Of a stretch of 64,000 nt of DNA, positions 27,442-37,174 are shown one piece after another (the first letter of the stretch is position 1; each line of letters starts with the position of its first letter). Source of the DNA: JAXMDS01 sp043777815 (GTDB taxonomy: Bacteria > Pseudomonadota > Alphaproteobacteria > Rickettsiales > Rickettsiaceae); assembly GCA_043777815.1 (NCBI GenBank), contig JAYWHH010000002.1, positions 1-64,000 on the forward strand, written 5' to 3'. Under the pieces are notes generated by a model, which saw only the letters and a list, made by a program, of their open reading frames with translations, did no database searches and was not told the origin of the DNA. A program made the translations under genes and the position numbers.

Positions 27442-30018
27442 ATGCTAAATAATAAGTTTAGGTCTCTAGTTATTATATTATTTGGAATTGTTGTTACTAT
27501 AGGGTTATTTAGCTATGATTACAGTGATCCTTGTTGGAGTTTAAATTCTGATTATATGCCTAAAAATATATTAGGTATATTAGGCGCAAATATCAGTGAC
27601 GTTATAGTGCAATTTTTTGGCATAACGTCTTTTATTATTCCACTTGCGATAATTTTTAACGGCTTTAGAACTTATTTTAATAAATCAAACTTTATTTTAT
27701 TTGATATTTTTAATAGTTTAATCTGGATACTGATAATAAATTTAGGATTAGTAATCGGTTCATATGATATGTATATGTTTGAATATAGTTCAACTGGGTC
27801 TTTAGTTAAAATCATTGATTCTTACAATCAATCCTACACAATACTAATCATTTTAATAAGTTATAAAACATTGGATTGGATAATAAGATATTCAATGAAA
27901 TATAAAAAAACCAAGCCAAAAAAAACTGATTTAAATTCTAAAAAACCAACTAATTCTAAATCAAAATCTAATTGGAATATATTGGCCAAATTATTTACTT
28001 TTATAGTATCTAAAGCTAAAAAAATTTTTACTAAAGAAGATCCATATTTAGCAATCAAAAAATCAAACTTTAATAAGAAAATTGATGATGAAAAAATGAG
28101 AGATTTAAGATATAAAGATTCAATGAAAAATTCATTGCATGAATCATCAGAAGATAGTACTGCTTTTCATAAATCAAAAAAACTTGACGATAATGATTCG
28201 GAAGCTTATAGCAATAATACAAATATCAGAGAGTCCCAAAGTAATAAAATATCCTATAATAGACATTCACGCTATCAAGATGATTTATTTGTTGGCGCGA
28301 GAGCTGCAAATAAATTAGTTTCAAAAAACTTAAGTCAAAAAAGTTTATATCCCAGCTATCAAAAAAATGAAATTGATCCTCATTCTAAAGCTAGGGAAGT
28401 TTATCAAAATACATCTAAAGAAATTTATCAAGGCACATCTAATAATTTGGACAAGGATGATAAGGATGATTTCGATGAAGTGTCAAAAATATCCAAATAT
28501 TCTGATAAAAAACCTTTATATCAAGAGCAAAAAGAAAATTTGTATTTAAATTACAAGTTCCCTACTATAGATTTTCTAAAAAGTACGTCTAAATCAGTAA
28601 AGCAGCAGTCTTTTGAGGAAATTAAGCAAAATTCCGATAGCTTGCTTAAGGTCTTAAATGATTTTGGTGTAGATGGCATAATTACGGATGTACATCAAGG
28701 GCCAGTTGTTACTTCATATGAATTTGAACCAAAGCCTGGAATAAAAGTTTCCAGAGTGATAGGATTGGCAGACGATATAGCGAGATCTTTATCAGCCATC
28801 TCAACCAGAATAGATTTAGTTCCTGGTAAGGGGGTGCTAATGATAGAGATTCCAAATTCAAATAGACATTTTTTTAAGATTAAAGAATTGATTGAATTTG
28901 TTTTAGAGCAATGTGTAGATATGTCATTGCCAATTATTTTAGGAAAAGATCAACTAGGCATGCCTTTGGTTATAGACTTGGCAAAAATGCCTCATTTATT
29001 GGTGGCAGGTACTACGGGTTCAGGTAAATCAGTTGCTATTAATACGATGATTTTTTCTCTATTGTACAAACACTCTCCAGCTGATTGTAAATTTATTATG
29101 ATAGACCCTAAGATGCTAGAGTTGAATTTTTATGCAGACATTCCACATTTACTTGCGCCAATAATTACAGAAAGCACTAAAGCTGTTTCCGCTTTAAAAT
29201 GGGTTGTGAAGGAAATGGAAAATAGATATAAAATGATGTCTAATTTAAATGTTAGGAACATAAATAGTTACAATACAAAAGTATTAGAAATTACAAAAGA
29301 ATCTCAAGTTTTAGATAAAGAAGTTCACACTGGATTTGATGATCATGGCAATCCCACTTATGAAACTATTTCAATTAAATTAAAGAAAATGCCATTTATT
29401 GTAATAGTTATAGATGAAATGGCTGATCTGATGTTAACTGCGGGCAAAGAAATTGAAAATTTAATACAAAGGCTTGCTCAAATGGCTAGAGCAGCTGGAA
29501 TTCATATAATTATGGCAACACAGAGGCCTTCTGTAGATATCATAACTGGTGTAATTAAAGCAAATTTGCCTAGTAGAATTAGTTTTAAAGTAATTTCAAA
29601 AATTGATAGTAGAACTATTTTAGGACAAATGGGGGCAGAGCAATTATTAGGAATGGGAGATATGTTATACCTAGGAAATACTCAAAAGATTATGCGTGCA
29701 CATGGTGCATTCGTTGATGATTTTGAGGTAGAAAAATTGGTAGAATTTTTAAAACAACAAGGCAAGCCTAATTATGTAAAAGATATATTAAGTATGAGTG
29801 GTAATATTGCGGTCAAAACCAGTAAAAATGAAGATGATCCTCAGTTATATCAACAGGCTTTAAATATTATAAAGCGTGACAGAAAGACACAAGCTAATCA
29901 TCTTCAAAAAGTTTTGAGAGTTAGTCACAGTAAAGCTTTATTGTTGATAGATGAGTTAGAGCAGAATGGAGTAATCAGTGCTCCAAGTGTCTCTGGGCAG
30001 CGTGAAATCATTGATTAA
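27442..30018 (+). CDS. ftsK: DNA translocase FtsK
   Basis: Septum-located dsDNA motor that clears and aligns chromosome termini at division. The 858 residues contain four N-terminal transmembrane helices (to about 145) and a polar, Lys/Ser/Asp-rich linker (about 150-385). The motor has Walker A GTTGSGKS near 523-530, the Walker B region FIVIVIDEMADLM, and ATQRPSVDIITG. The C-terminal winged-helix gamma domain (RKTQANHLQKVLRVSHSKAL) recognises KOPS-type sites. The gene end has been duplicated repeatedly downstream. Confidence 0.96.
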   Translation: MLNNKFRSLVIILFGIVVTIGLFSYDYSDPCWSLNSDYMPKNILGILGANISDVIVQFFGITSFIIPLAIIFNGFRTYFNKSNFILFDIFNSLIWILIINLGLVIGSYDMYMFEYSSTGSLVKIIDSYNQSYTILIILISYKTLDWIIRYSMKYKKTKPKKTDLNSKKPTNSKSKSNWNILAKLFTFIVSKAKKIFTKEDPYLAIKKSNFNKKIDDEKMRDLRYKDSMKNSLHESSEDSTAFHKSKKLDDNDSEAYSNNTNIRESQSNKISYNRHSRYQDDLFVGARAANKLVSKNLSQKSLYPSYQKNEIDPHSKAREVYQNTSKEIYQGTSNNLDKDDKDDFDEVSKISKYSDKKPLYQEQKENLYLNYKFPTIDFLKSTSKSVKQQSFEEIKQNSDSLLKVLNDFGVDGIITDVHQGPVVTSYEFEPKPGIKVSRVIGLADDIARSLSAISTRIDLVPGKGVLMIEIPNSNRHFFKIKELIEFVLEQCVDMSLPIILGKDQLGMPLVIDLAKMPHLLVAGTTGSGKSVAINTMIFSLLYKHSPADCKFIMIDPKMLELNFYADIPHLLAPIITESTKAVSALKWVVKEMENRYKMMSNLNVRNINSYNTKVLEITKESQVLDKEVHTGFDDHGNPTYETISIKLKKMPFIVIVIDEMADLMLTAGKEIENLIQRLAQMARAAGIHIIMATQRPSVDIITGVIKANLPSRISFKVISKIDSRTILGQMGAEQLLGMGDMLYLGNTQKIMRAHGAFVDDFEVEKLVEFLKQQGKPNYVKDILSMSGNIAVKTSKNEDDPQLYQQALNIIKRDRKTQANHLQKVLRVSHSKALLLIDELEQNGVISAPSVSGQREIID

Positions 30019-30450
30019 TATTTTTGCAATATAATCAATCATCATTACAAATATTTGTGGAGTAATCAACGCTCCAAGTATTTTTTGTAAGTATTTTTTG
30101 TGAAGTAATCAGCGCCTCAAGTATTTCTAGACAACGTGAAATCATTGATTAATATTTTTGCAATATAATCAATCATCATTACAAATATTTGTGGAGTAAT
30201 CAACGTCCCAAGTATTTTTTGTAAGTATTTTTTGTGAAGTAATCAACACCCCAAGTGTCTCTGGGCAGCGTGAAATCATTGATTAATATTTTTGCAATAT
30301 AATCAATCATCATTACAAATATTTGTGGAGTAATCAACGCCATAAGTGTTTTTTGTGCAGTAATCAACGCCCCAGGTATTTTTTGTGCAGTAATCAGTGC
30401 TCCAAGTGCTTCTGGACAACGTGAAATCATTGATTAATATTTTCGTAATA
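29965..30450. repeat. Tandem array of ftsK 3' ends
   Basis: The 458-base gap between ftsK and dnaA is almost entirely this array. CGTGAAATCATTGATTAATA, covering the last codons and stop of ftsK, occurs at 30001, 30135, 30269 and 30420 (spacings 134, 134, 151). Between these are shorter sub-repeats of GTAATCAACGCCCCAAGTATTTTTTGT. Copies have diverged by point changes, for example GCAATATAATC against GTAATATAAAA in the last. No coding capacity is supported. Confidence 0.95.
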
Positions 30451-30476
30451 TAAAACTTTTATATCATCAACAGGAC

Positions 30477-32138
30477 TTAAGTAAAGAAATTGATGATTCT
30501 CTCTATTTCATCTTTTAAATTATGATCTTGCTCTATCATTTTTTGAACTGCTTTAAGAGCATGAACCACCCCAGTATGATCACTTTTGTTAAAAATTTTT
30601 GCTATTTCTAATAAGCTCAATTTAGTTAGTTGTTTAATTATATACATAGCTATTTGTCTTGGACGTGCAAATTTTGGAGATTTAATCGTACTAGTCAGCT
30701 CTTCCATGCTAATTCCATAATGGGAAGCAACGTGTGAAGTAATATCATTGGAAGTTATAACTTTAACACTGTAATCCAAATCTTTCATTATATCTTTAAC
30801 ATTTTTCAATGTCATTGTTTTTTTGTGCAAAGTTTGGTAGGCCAATATTTTGTTTAAAGCACTCTCCAATTCTCGAACACTAGAATTAATGTTGGATGCT
30901 AAAAATTCTAAAATTTCATCAGTTAAAATTTGTTTTGCTTCAGATAATTTTAATCTAAGAATATCTAGCTTCAATTGATGTTCTGGTGGCTGTATATCTA
31001 CCACTAGACCCCAACTTAATCTTGATTTAATGCAATCTTGTAGATTATTGAGATGTATTGGGGACTTATCTGCGCAAATAATTAATTGCTGTCCATTCTC
31101 TATAACATTATCTATCAAATTGAAGAGCTCCGCCTGCATTGTATCTTTATTTGAGATAAATTGAATGTCATCAATAATTAGAATGTCAACTTTTTTGAAT
31201 TGATCCCTAAACTCTAAGCTGGTTTTGTTTTTAAGAGATTTTATAAAACCGTGCATAAACTCTTGTACAGAAATATACAGAACTTGCTTGTCTTGCAAGT
31301 TCATTTCTACATAATTTAAAATTGCATATAATAAATGCGTTTTTCCTAAGCCTGCTCTTCCATATAAAAATAAGGGCGTTTTACATCCAAAATTTATATT
31401 AGAGGTTAAAGTTGCAATTGCGAAAGCAGAATAGTAAGCCATCTGATTGGAGTTTCCAATTACAAAATTAGTGAAAGTATAGTATAAATTAGGTTTTTTA
31501 GATCCATTATTGATACATGGTATGAAGTCATCATCATTTGATATATTGGCATATTGTGTTGGTATTTTGTCAACCATGACATGTTTCCTGTTGTTTAGAT
31601 TTGAAGTTCTACGACTTCCTTTTTTGCATTTGGATTTCGCATAACCAATTATTTTATTATAATTTTGCACACAATCTAAACTTTGTAGTAATCCTGATTG
31701 TGTTTCATTAAATTCATTTGCCTCTCCTAAGATTCTTTTTTCTAATTGAATTTCAATTGTGATTTTAGTTAAATTAAAATTATTATTGGCTCCAGGATCT
31801 GATTGTATAATCGGTATGTATAAAATTCCAAGATCATTTAAAGGCGCTTTAATATCGTAAGATAGATTAAAACTTTTTGTTCGATTTACTAAATAATCAG
31901 TAAAAAATTTTTGTATAAAATTAGAGTAATTGATTTTAATATAATTTAAGACCAAGAAACTACAAGTACGTAATTTGACAATTTTTTGGCTCATACAAAC
32001 AGATTTGATGCATATATTTTCTATCCATAGCATATATTCATGTTCTGAATACTCATTGATGAAAGCGCTTTTAAAGTAAATGTGTAATTTGTCTAAAATT
32101 GTCAGATCGCTATCTAAGCTTTGACAAATTTGATGCAT
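30477..32138 (-). CDS. dnaA: Chromosomal replication initiator DnaA
   Basis: AAA+ initiator that binds DnaA boxes at oriC. The 553 residues are longer than the usual 460. Domain I is at about 1-85, and an enlarged variable linker follows to about 215. Domain III has Walker A GRAGLGKTH (about 258-266), Walker B ILIIDDIQF and the SSVRELESALNKI sensor region. Domain IV has a helix-turn-helix with SDHTGVVHALKAV; the usual DHTTVLHA is altered at two positions. The ftsK-derived array lies directly at its 3' end. It is divergent from gmk. Confidence 0.95.
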   Translation of the reverse strand: MHQICQSLDSDLTILDKLHIYFKSAFINEYSEHEYMLWIENICIKSVCMSQKIVKLRTCSFLVLNYIKINYSNFIQKFFTDYLVNRTKSFNLSYDIKAPLNDLGILYIPIIQSDPGANNNFNLTKITIEIQLEKRILGEANEFNETQSGLLQSLDCVQNYNKIIGYAKSKCKKGSRRTSNLNNRKHVMVDKIPTQYANISNDDDFIPCINNGSKKPNLYYTFTNFVIGNSNQMAYYSAFAIATLTSNINFGCKTPLFLYGRAGLGKTHLLYAILNYVEMNLQDKQVLYISVQEFMHGFIKSLKNKTSLEFRDQFKKVDILIIDDIQFISNKDTMQAELFNLIDNVIENGQQLIICADKSPIHLNNLQDCIKSRLSWGLVVDIQPPEHQLKLDILRLKLSEAKQILTDEILEFLASNINSSVRELESALNKILAYQTLHKKTMTLKNVKDIMKDLDYSVKVITSNDITSHVASHYGISMEELTSTIKSPKFARPRQIAMYIIKQLTKLSLLEIAKIFNKSDHTGVVHALKAVQKMIEQDHNLKDEIERIINFFT

Positions 32139-32318
32139 ATTTTTATGGAACTTATAAAGGTATTTAGATAATAATAAACCAAAATTTTAGTTAATTGTAT
32201 ATTAAAAAATAAGCTTCTTATATTCAGGCACCAAATTTTAAACTTCATGCAAGATACATTTTTTGCTATTACGTGAGCACCTAAGGTATTATGTTGTTAA
32301 GAAATAGATTCTTAAATT

Positions 32319-32888
32319 ATGTTGGTGTTAATCTTGTCAGGACCTTCGGGATCTGGTAAATCAAGTCTGTGTAAAAAATTGTTGGATGTTAAACCAAATT
32401 TTCGATTGTCCGTATCAGTGACCACGAGAAAACCTCGTGCTTCTGAAATTAATGAAGTTGATTATAAATTTGTTACGCAAAAAGATTTTGCAGATATGCA
32501 AAATAAAAATGAGATGATCGAGGCCGTGGAGATGTATGACAATTCATACGGCACACCAAAGAAAAATATATTGCAAGCAATAGAAAGTGGATATGACTTG
32601 ATATTTGATATAGATTACAGAGGGGCTAAGATAATAGAGAATTACTTGCGTACAGAACATCAAACAATAAAATTAGCCACTGTATATGTTATCCCACCCT
32701 CTCTAAATGATCTTAAAAATAGATTAATTTTGCGTGGCGATAATGAAGAATCAATCAAAAGAAGACTTCTAAAAGCAAAAGAAGAGCTAAAGTTTTCTAG
32801 TGAGTATATGTATATATTAAACAATTATGACTTAACTAAGGCTTTCGATGAATTGAATCTGATTTTAGATAGGTCTAACCTAGTATAA
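32319..32888 (+). CDS. gmk: Guanylate kinase
   Basis: Phosphorylates GMP to GDP. The 189 residues have the P-loop GPSGSGKS at 8-15. The GMP-binding region is SVSVTTRKPRASEINEVDYKF, and the lid contains NRLILRGDNEESIKRRL. The family's 'YGT' substrate loop is present as NSYGTPKK. It is divergent from dnaA. The next gene, rplP, has its own promoter overlapping this stop. Confidence 0.95.
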   Translation: MLVLILSGPSGSGKSSLCKKLLDVKPNFRLSVSVTTRKPRASEINEVDYKFVTQKDFADMQNKNEMIEAVEMYDNSYGTPKKNILQAIESGYDLIFDIDYRGAKIIENYLRTEHQTIKLATVYVIPPSLNDLKNRLILRGDNEESIKRRLLKAKEELKFSSEYMYILNNYDLTKAFDELNLILDRSNLV

Positions 32889-32903
32889 TGCATGACTTAT
32901 TTA

Positions 32904-32912
32904 TGGTATAAT
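32904..32912 (+). promoter_or_regulatory. Extended -10 promoter of rplP
   Basis: TGGTATAAT (TG, one base, then TATAAT at 32907-32912) lies 31 bases before the rplP ATG. A second TATAAT at 32884-32889 overlaps the gmk stop. Confidence 0.65.
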
Positions 32913-32943
32913 GGAAATTAATTAATTAACATCAACTTAAGTT

Positions 32944-33375
32944 ATGAAGATGCAGCCAAGCCAAACCAAGTATCGCAAGCAATTTAAGGGGCGAGTGCGC
33001 ACTAACGTTACCAAAAGAGGTAACCTTTTAGCTTTCGGTAGTTATGGTTTGAAGTCTTTAGACGGCTTTAGAGTCAAGCCAAACCAATTAGAATCAGCCA
33101 GGAAAGCTGTAGCAAGATATATGAAGAGGGATGGTAAAGTTTGGATTAGAGTGTTTACTGATATACCAGTTTCAAAAAAACCTGCCGAAGTAAGAATGGG
33201 TAAAGGAAAAGGTTCAGTTGAGTATTATTGCTTTAGAGTTTCTCCAGGAAGAATTTTAATGGAAGTTGAAGGAGTTCCTGCTGAAGTAGCTAAAGAAGCT
33301 TTACGTTTAGCTAGTGCTAAATTACCAGGAAGAATGAAAATAGTAGTTAGAGAGGACATGAGTACTGCTATTTAA
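32944..33375 (+). CDS. rplP: 50S ribosomal protein L16
   Basis: L16 of the large subunit, near the A-site tRNA. The 143 residues include KYRKQFKGR at the N-terminus and FGSYGLKSLDGFRV. The conserved VWIRVFTDIPVSKKPAEVRM, GKGKGSVEYY and LRLASAKLPG are present. It normally sits in the S10 operon between rpsC and rpmC. Here it is alone between gmk and a PBP gene with its own promoter, so the ribosomal-protein operon has been broken up. Confidence 0.97.
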   Translation: MKMQPSQTKYRKQFKGRVRTNVTKRGNLLAFGSYGLKSLDGFRVKPNQLESARKAVARYMKRDGKVWIRVFTDIPVSKKPAEVRMGKGKGSVEYYCFRVSPGRILMEVEGVPAEVAKEALRLASAKLPGRMKIVVREDMSTAI

Positions 33376-33475
33376 ACAACATAGCAGAAATTATAACGAA
33401 ATTTTTTTTTGTTATTAATTACTCAAGCATATCAACTATTTAAACTCAAGCTCAAATCAAAAAATATAATATCCT

Positions 33476-35416
33476 TTGCAGCCTAATTATATAAGAAGAG
33501 CAATTTTGATTTTAACTATTAAAATTGCCATGTTTTTATCTTTGATCTCAAGGCTCATATATTTACAAATCTTTTCGTTTACAAAATATCGAAATATTGC
33601 GCACAAAAATAAAGTAATGCTTCTTCCAATGATACCTGAACGAGGTAAAATTTGGGATATTAATGGCACTTTACTTGTAAGTAATAATAAAAATTATAGA
33701 TTACTTTTAAACAAAGGAAAATATTTATCTAATAAAAAAATACTTAGAGAGATTCAAGATTTTTTAGATTTAGATGATGAATTTTTTGTAGAAAGTCTAA
33801 TTAAAATCAAAAACGCGAGAAATAAAAGTTATGTGATTTTGATTAACAATTTAAATTGGGGTCAAATTTCCAAAATAGAGACCAATATAGATAGGTTTGA
33901 TGGGGTCATCATTGATCTTAATCATCCAAGGTGTTACTATTACAGCACTGATATTTGCCATGTTATAGGTTATGTCAGGCATACTGCTACTAAAGAATTC
34001 GATTTAGCCAATAAAAATCATCAATCAAAAGATGAAATGTTTGATATGCCAAGTTTTATTGAGATAAGCCAATTATCTCAACTCATTAATCAAAATTCTC
34101 AAACTATTCTTACTCAAAAAGAAATACTTAATAACATTGGTTCGCTTAACTTGGAAATGGGAATATATGGAGCTGAAAAACAATATAATAAAATCTTATT
34201 TGGTAAAGTAGGTTATATTGAGATTGAAGCAGATGCAACTGGTAAGCATGTCAAGGAGTTGAGTTTTTCTAATTCAATACAAGGCAAAGATATGCATATG
34301 TTTTTAGATATCAATTTACAACAAATTATAAACAAGCAACTGCCTGATAAATCTTGCTGTATAGTGAATAAATTAGAAAATAATGCCATCTTGGGAATGG
34401 TTTCTAAGCCACATTTTGATTCTAAAATTTTAAGTAACAATATTACTCATCATGCTTGGCGCGAAATTCAAAAATCAAATTCGTTGATTAATAGATGTAT
34501 TCAGGGTCAATATAATCCTGGTTCAGTTTTTAAATTAGTAACAATATTAAGTGCTTTAGAAAATGGAATAGATCCAAATTTTTCCTGTATTTGTACTTCG
34601 CAGCCATTTTTAGATAAACATTTTCACTGCTGGAATAAGTTTGGACATGGTAGGGTAAAATCTATGTCAGAAGCTTTATCCAAGTCATGTAATCATTATA
34701 TGTTTAAACTGGCTAAACATTTAAGTATAGAAAAAATATTATCTACAGCACGAAAGTTTGGATTTGGATCCTTAACCGAAATTGATTTACCTCATGAAAA
34801 ATCTGGTTCTATAAAATTTCATAATAATAAGTTGACCACGCTGTTAATGTTATCTATAGGACAGGGATTTATTACCACAACTCCTATTCAAATTGCCAAA
34901 ATGATTAGTATGATTTTTAATAATGGAGAATACCATAAATTTAAGTGCGCTAATAATAATTTAAATTTACTAAAAGTTAACAAAATTTATACACCAGAAA
35001 ATAATGTAATTAATTTCAATAAGCACCTTCATATTAATGAAATTATTAATGAAAATATTATTGATATCAAAAAATGGCCAAAGACTTTTTTAGAAGAGCA
35101 TTTGGATGTTTTGCGTGAGGGAATGTATAAATCTATCAATTCGACTAGCGGAAATTCTTACAAGAATAGATTAAAATCAGGTTTAATTTTATTTGGGAAA
35201 ACAAGTACTATTCAGACTGTAAGCAGATCCCAATATTCAGATAAAAATAAAAATCATGGCATGTTTGCTGGCTATATATCGCATGAAGGTGTAAATTATG
35301 GCATAACTGTTTTTATAGAAAATGGTGAAACTGGACAAAAAGCTTTAAAAGTTGCTGGCAAAATTCTTACTGAATATCTTTTGAATAAAAAACACGATAC
35401 TCCTCAGTCGAAGTAA
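33476..35416 (+). CDS. mrdA: Penicillin-binding protein 2-like transpeptidase with KTS motif
   Basis: Class B PBP that cross-links peptidoglycan during elongation. The start is TTG at 33476; the next in-frame ATG would cut the N-terminal membrane anchor (about 10-32). MIPERGKIWDINGTLLVSN is the conserved dimerisation-domain start of PBP2. The catalytic serine is in SVFK (350-353) and the second motif is SCN (404-406). The third motif, normally KTG, reads KTSTIQTV at about 575-582. The glycine-to-serine change could reduce or alter activity or beta-lactam binding. The 3' end is echoed downstream. Confidence 0.88.
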   Translation: MQPNYIRRAILILTIKIAMFLSLISRLIYLQIFSFTKYRNIAHKNKVMLLPMIPERGKIWDINGTLLVSNNKNYRLLLNKGKYLSNKKILREIQDFLDLDDEFFVESLIKIKNARNKSYVILINNLNWGQISKIETNIDRFDGVIIDLNHPRCYYYSTDICHVIGYVRHTATKEFDLANKNHQSKDEMFDMPSFIEISQLSQLINQNSQTILTQKEILNNIGSLNLEMGIYGAEKQYNKILFGKVGYIEIEADATGKHVKELSFSNSIQGKDMHMFLDINLQQIINKQLPDKSCCIVNKLENNAILGMVSKPHFDSKILSNNITHHAWREIQKSNSLINRCIQGQYNPGSVFKLVTILSALENGIDPNFSCICTSQPFLDKHFHCWNKFGHGRVKSMSEALSKSCNHYMFKLAKHLSIEKILSTARKFGFGSLTEIDLPHEKSGSIKFHNNKLTTLLMLSIGQGFITTTPIQIAKMISMIFNNGEYHKFKCANNNLNLLKVNKIYTPENNVINFNKHLHINEIINENIIDIKKWPKTFLEEHLDVLREGMYKSINSTSGNSYKNRLKSGLILFGKTSTIQTVSRSQYSDKNKNHGMFAGYISHEGVNYGITVFIENGETGQKALKVAGKILTEYLLNKKHDTPQSK

Positions 35417-35730
35417 TAAAATAGAACGCTGGTAAATGTTGTTCTTAAATGTTTTTTTATACAAGATTTATATAGCGCACACCTAAATTTATATAGCGCA
35501 CACCTAAATTTATATAGCGCGCACCTTAAAGTGATAAAATAAACTTAGCAAGTTGTGATGAATATCTTTTACACAAAAAACACGTGATCCCTCAGTCGAA
35601 ATAATGAAATAATACTGAATATCTTTTTTTATAAGTATCGCCCCTTTTCAACCGAAGTAATAAAATATATAGTCCAAAGGATTACTTTTTTCTCAGCCGA
35701 AGTAATAAAATATATAGTCCAACTTGGAAA
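35404..35730. repeat. Echoes of the PBP2 gene 3' end plus a 21-base array
   Basis: The gene-end sequence TCAGTCGAAGTAATAAAATA recurs in changed form at about 35592, 35649 and 35693. GAATATCTTTT plus AAAAAACACG recurs at about 35562. TATATAGCGC-(A/G)CACCT with flanks is tandemly repeated three times at 35469-35526 with a 21-base period. The 429-base spacer holds no supported gene. Confidence 0.85.
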
Positions 35731-35845
35731 TTTTGGAAATTTTTGATATTTTTCTACAAAAGCCTTATAGGCAATAGAGTTATAAATGATGTATTTTAGT
35801 AGGATATTGCTAAATTTATAAGCAAGGAGTAATATAGATATAACT

Positions 35846-36529
35846 TTATACATCACTTATCGTAACTTTATTTAAAAAGAATTCATATTTTTCATGCGTT
35901 ATAAGACTAAAAATTGGATTTTGAACCATCATCCACCCATGAAATATTGGAATCATATCTTGTACTTTGTTTTTTGTAATAAATTTACGCTGAATCATCA
36001 ATTTGGCATAATAATAACTGTCTTTTTTATAACATCCATCTAATTTGAGTTGCATATTGTCAAATTCTTCAATCGGATTTTTGGATGTAAGAATCATGAT
36101 ATTGGGCTTCAAAGTTATTTTATTCAATAAATTTATTTGTACCTTGCACTTATTGAAATGCTTTCCAGTGGTGTTAATTTGAGAATCATCAAAAGAAGTT
36201 TTATTTTTTAGATTTTGTTTAGATAGATTTTGTTCATAAGTACTAGGTTTAGATAGCCCAGATTCAGATGAGCCAGATTCAGGTCTCTCAGATTCATAAA
36301 AACCAAGTTCAGAGGAGGGGGGTTCAGGTCGCCTAGACTCAGAGGGATTAGGTTCAGATTGTTTAGATTCAGAAAAGCCAGACTCGGACTTCCCATCTTC
36401 TGCTAATGATTCAAATTCGAATTCCTCTTGCAAGTTTTCAACTACATCTGAATATAGAGATTCAGGAAAAGAATAGTTATAACTTAAAATTGAAAGAAAA
36501 ATACATTTGAAAATTAGGTTGAGTCTCAT
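35846..36529 (-). CDS. DUF2155 domain protein with Ser/Glu-rich linker
   Basis: Probable exported protein. The start at 36529 gives MRLNLIFKCIFLSILSYNYS, a signal peptide; an ATG six codons upstream is also possible. A low-complexity segment follows with about eight-residue units built on (S/P)E(S/P), such as SESGFSES, SEPNPSES and PEPPSSEL. The C-terminal 100 residues resemble DUF2155: CKVQINLLNKITLKPN, a conserved CYKKDSYYYAKL, then FHGWMMVQNPIFSLITHEKY. DUF2155 proteins are common in Alphaproteobacteria, and their function is unknown. Confidence 0.72.
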   Translation of the reverse strand: MRLNLIFKCIFLSILSYNYSFPESLYSDVVENLQEEFEFESLAEDGKSESGFSESKQSEPNPSESRRPEPPSSELGFYESERPESGSSESGLSKPSTYEQNLSKQNLKNKTSFDDSQINTTGKHFNKCKVQINLLNKITLKPNIMILTSKNPIEEFDNMQLKLDGCYKKDSYYYAKLMIQRKFITKNKVQDMIPIFHGWMMVQNPIFSLITHEKYEFFLNKVTISDV

Positions 36530-36606
36530 ATTGATATTGTATAACATTAAATAGCTTCAAAATTTATTTGAAATTTTGGATCTTAAAAATCAAAAAAATT
36601 AAAACA

Positions 36607-36990
36607 CTAAGTTTTATTAGCAAATCTAGTTAAATACTTTAATACAGCATCTTCCTCATTCTTGGCAACTATAACTTGCTTAAATATGTACCCATTAGAT
36701 TCTAAATAGTACGTTTCTAAGTAAAAGTAGAGCCAAGAAAAGTAAATATGAATACTAAAAATCCAAATTGCTAAGTCTAATCCACATATTTTCATTATTT
36801 TTATTCCAATAATTAGCAGAATTATTTCAATAAATATATATAAAAATGCATATTTCCACATATTTTTACTTATGAAATAAATCGGACCAAGTAGTTTTTG
36901 TCCAATTGTTTTAGATTCTGAGATTGCTTTTAAATAATCATCAGACATCTTTCTGTCATTTTCATTGATATACAGTGAGTAAAATCTCAT
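36607..36990 (-). CDS. Small membrane protein, DUF2628-like
   Basis: 127 residues with two or three hydrophobic segments (about 45-65 and 72-95). The C-terminal ETYYLESNGYIFKQVIVAKNEEDAVLKYL resembles DUF2628 membrane proteins, in which an N-terminal soluble stretch precedes membrane helices and a GY.....A..EEA motif. Function unknown. It is divergent from virB6. Confidence 0.55.
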   Translation of the reverse strand: MRFYSLYINENDRKMSDDYLKAISESKTIGQKLLGPIYFISKNMWKYAFLYIFIEIILLIIGIKIMKICGLDLAIWIFSIHIYFSWLYFYLETYYLESNGYIFKQVIVAKNEEDAVLKYLTRFANKT

Positions 36991-37174
36991 ATCTAAGTTG
37001 TGTTTTAAAGAAACATTTTACCACTGAAGTGTCACAAAACCATAATCAAATCTTATTGAATATCAACAAATATAAGACTCGAAATATATTAATGCATTTT
37101 GAGAACAAACTTAAGATAAACTATAGTTAAAATTGTTAAAATAAATTGGTAGTTTAATTTTGCCGACCAAGCTA

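Noticed and set aside
29965..30476. Regular repeats that could be a CRISPR array
   Set aside because: Units are long, imperfect and derived from ftsK; there are no unique spacers of equal length and no cas genes.
32139..32318. Replication origin next to dnaA
   Set aside because: No cluster of DnaA-box-like sequences was seen in the dnaA-gmk gap, and Rickettsiales origins are usually not at dnaA.
35629..35856. 75-residue minus-strand ORF downstream of the PBP2 gene
   Set aside because: It is composed of translated repeat copies, overlaps the DUF2155 gene end and has no protein-like features.
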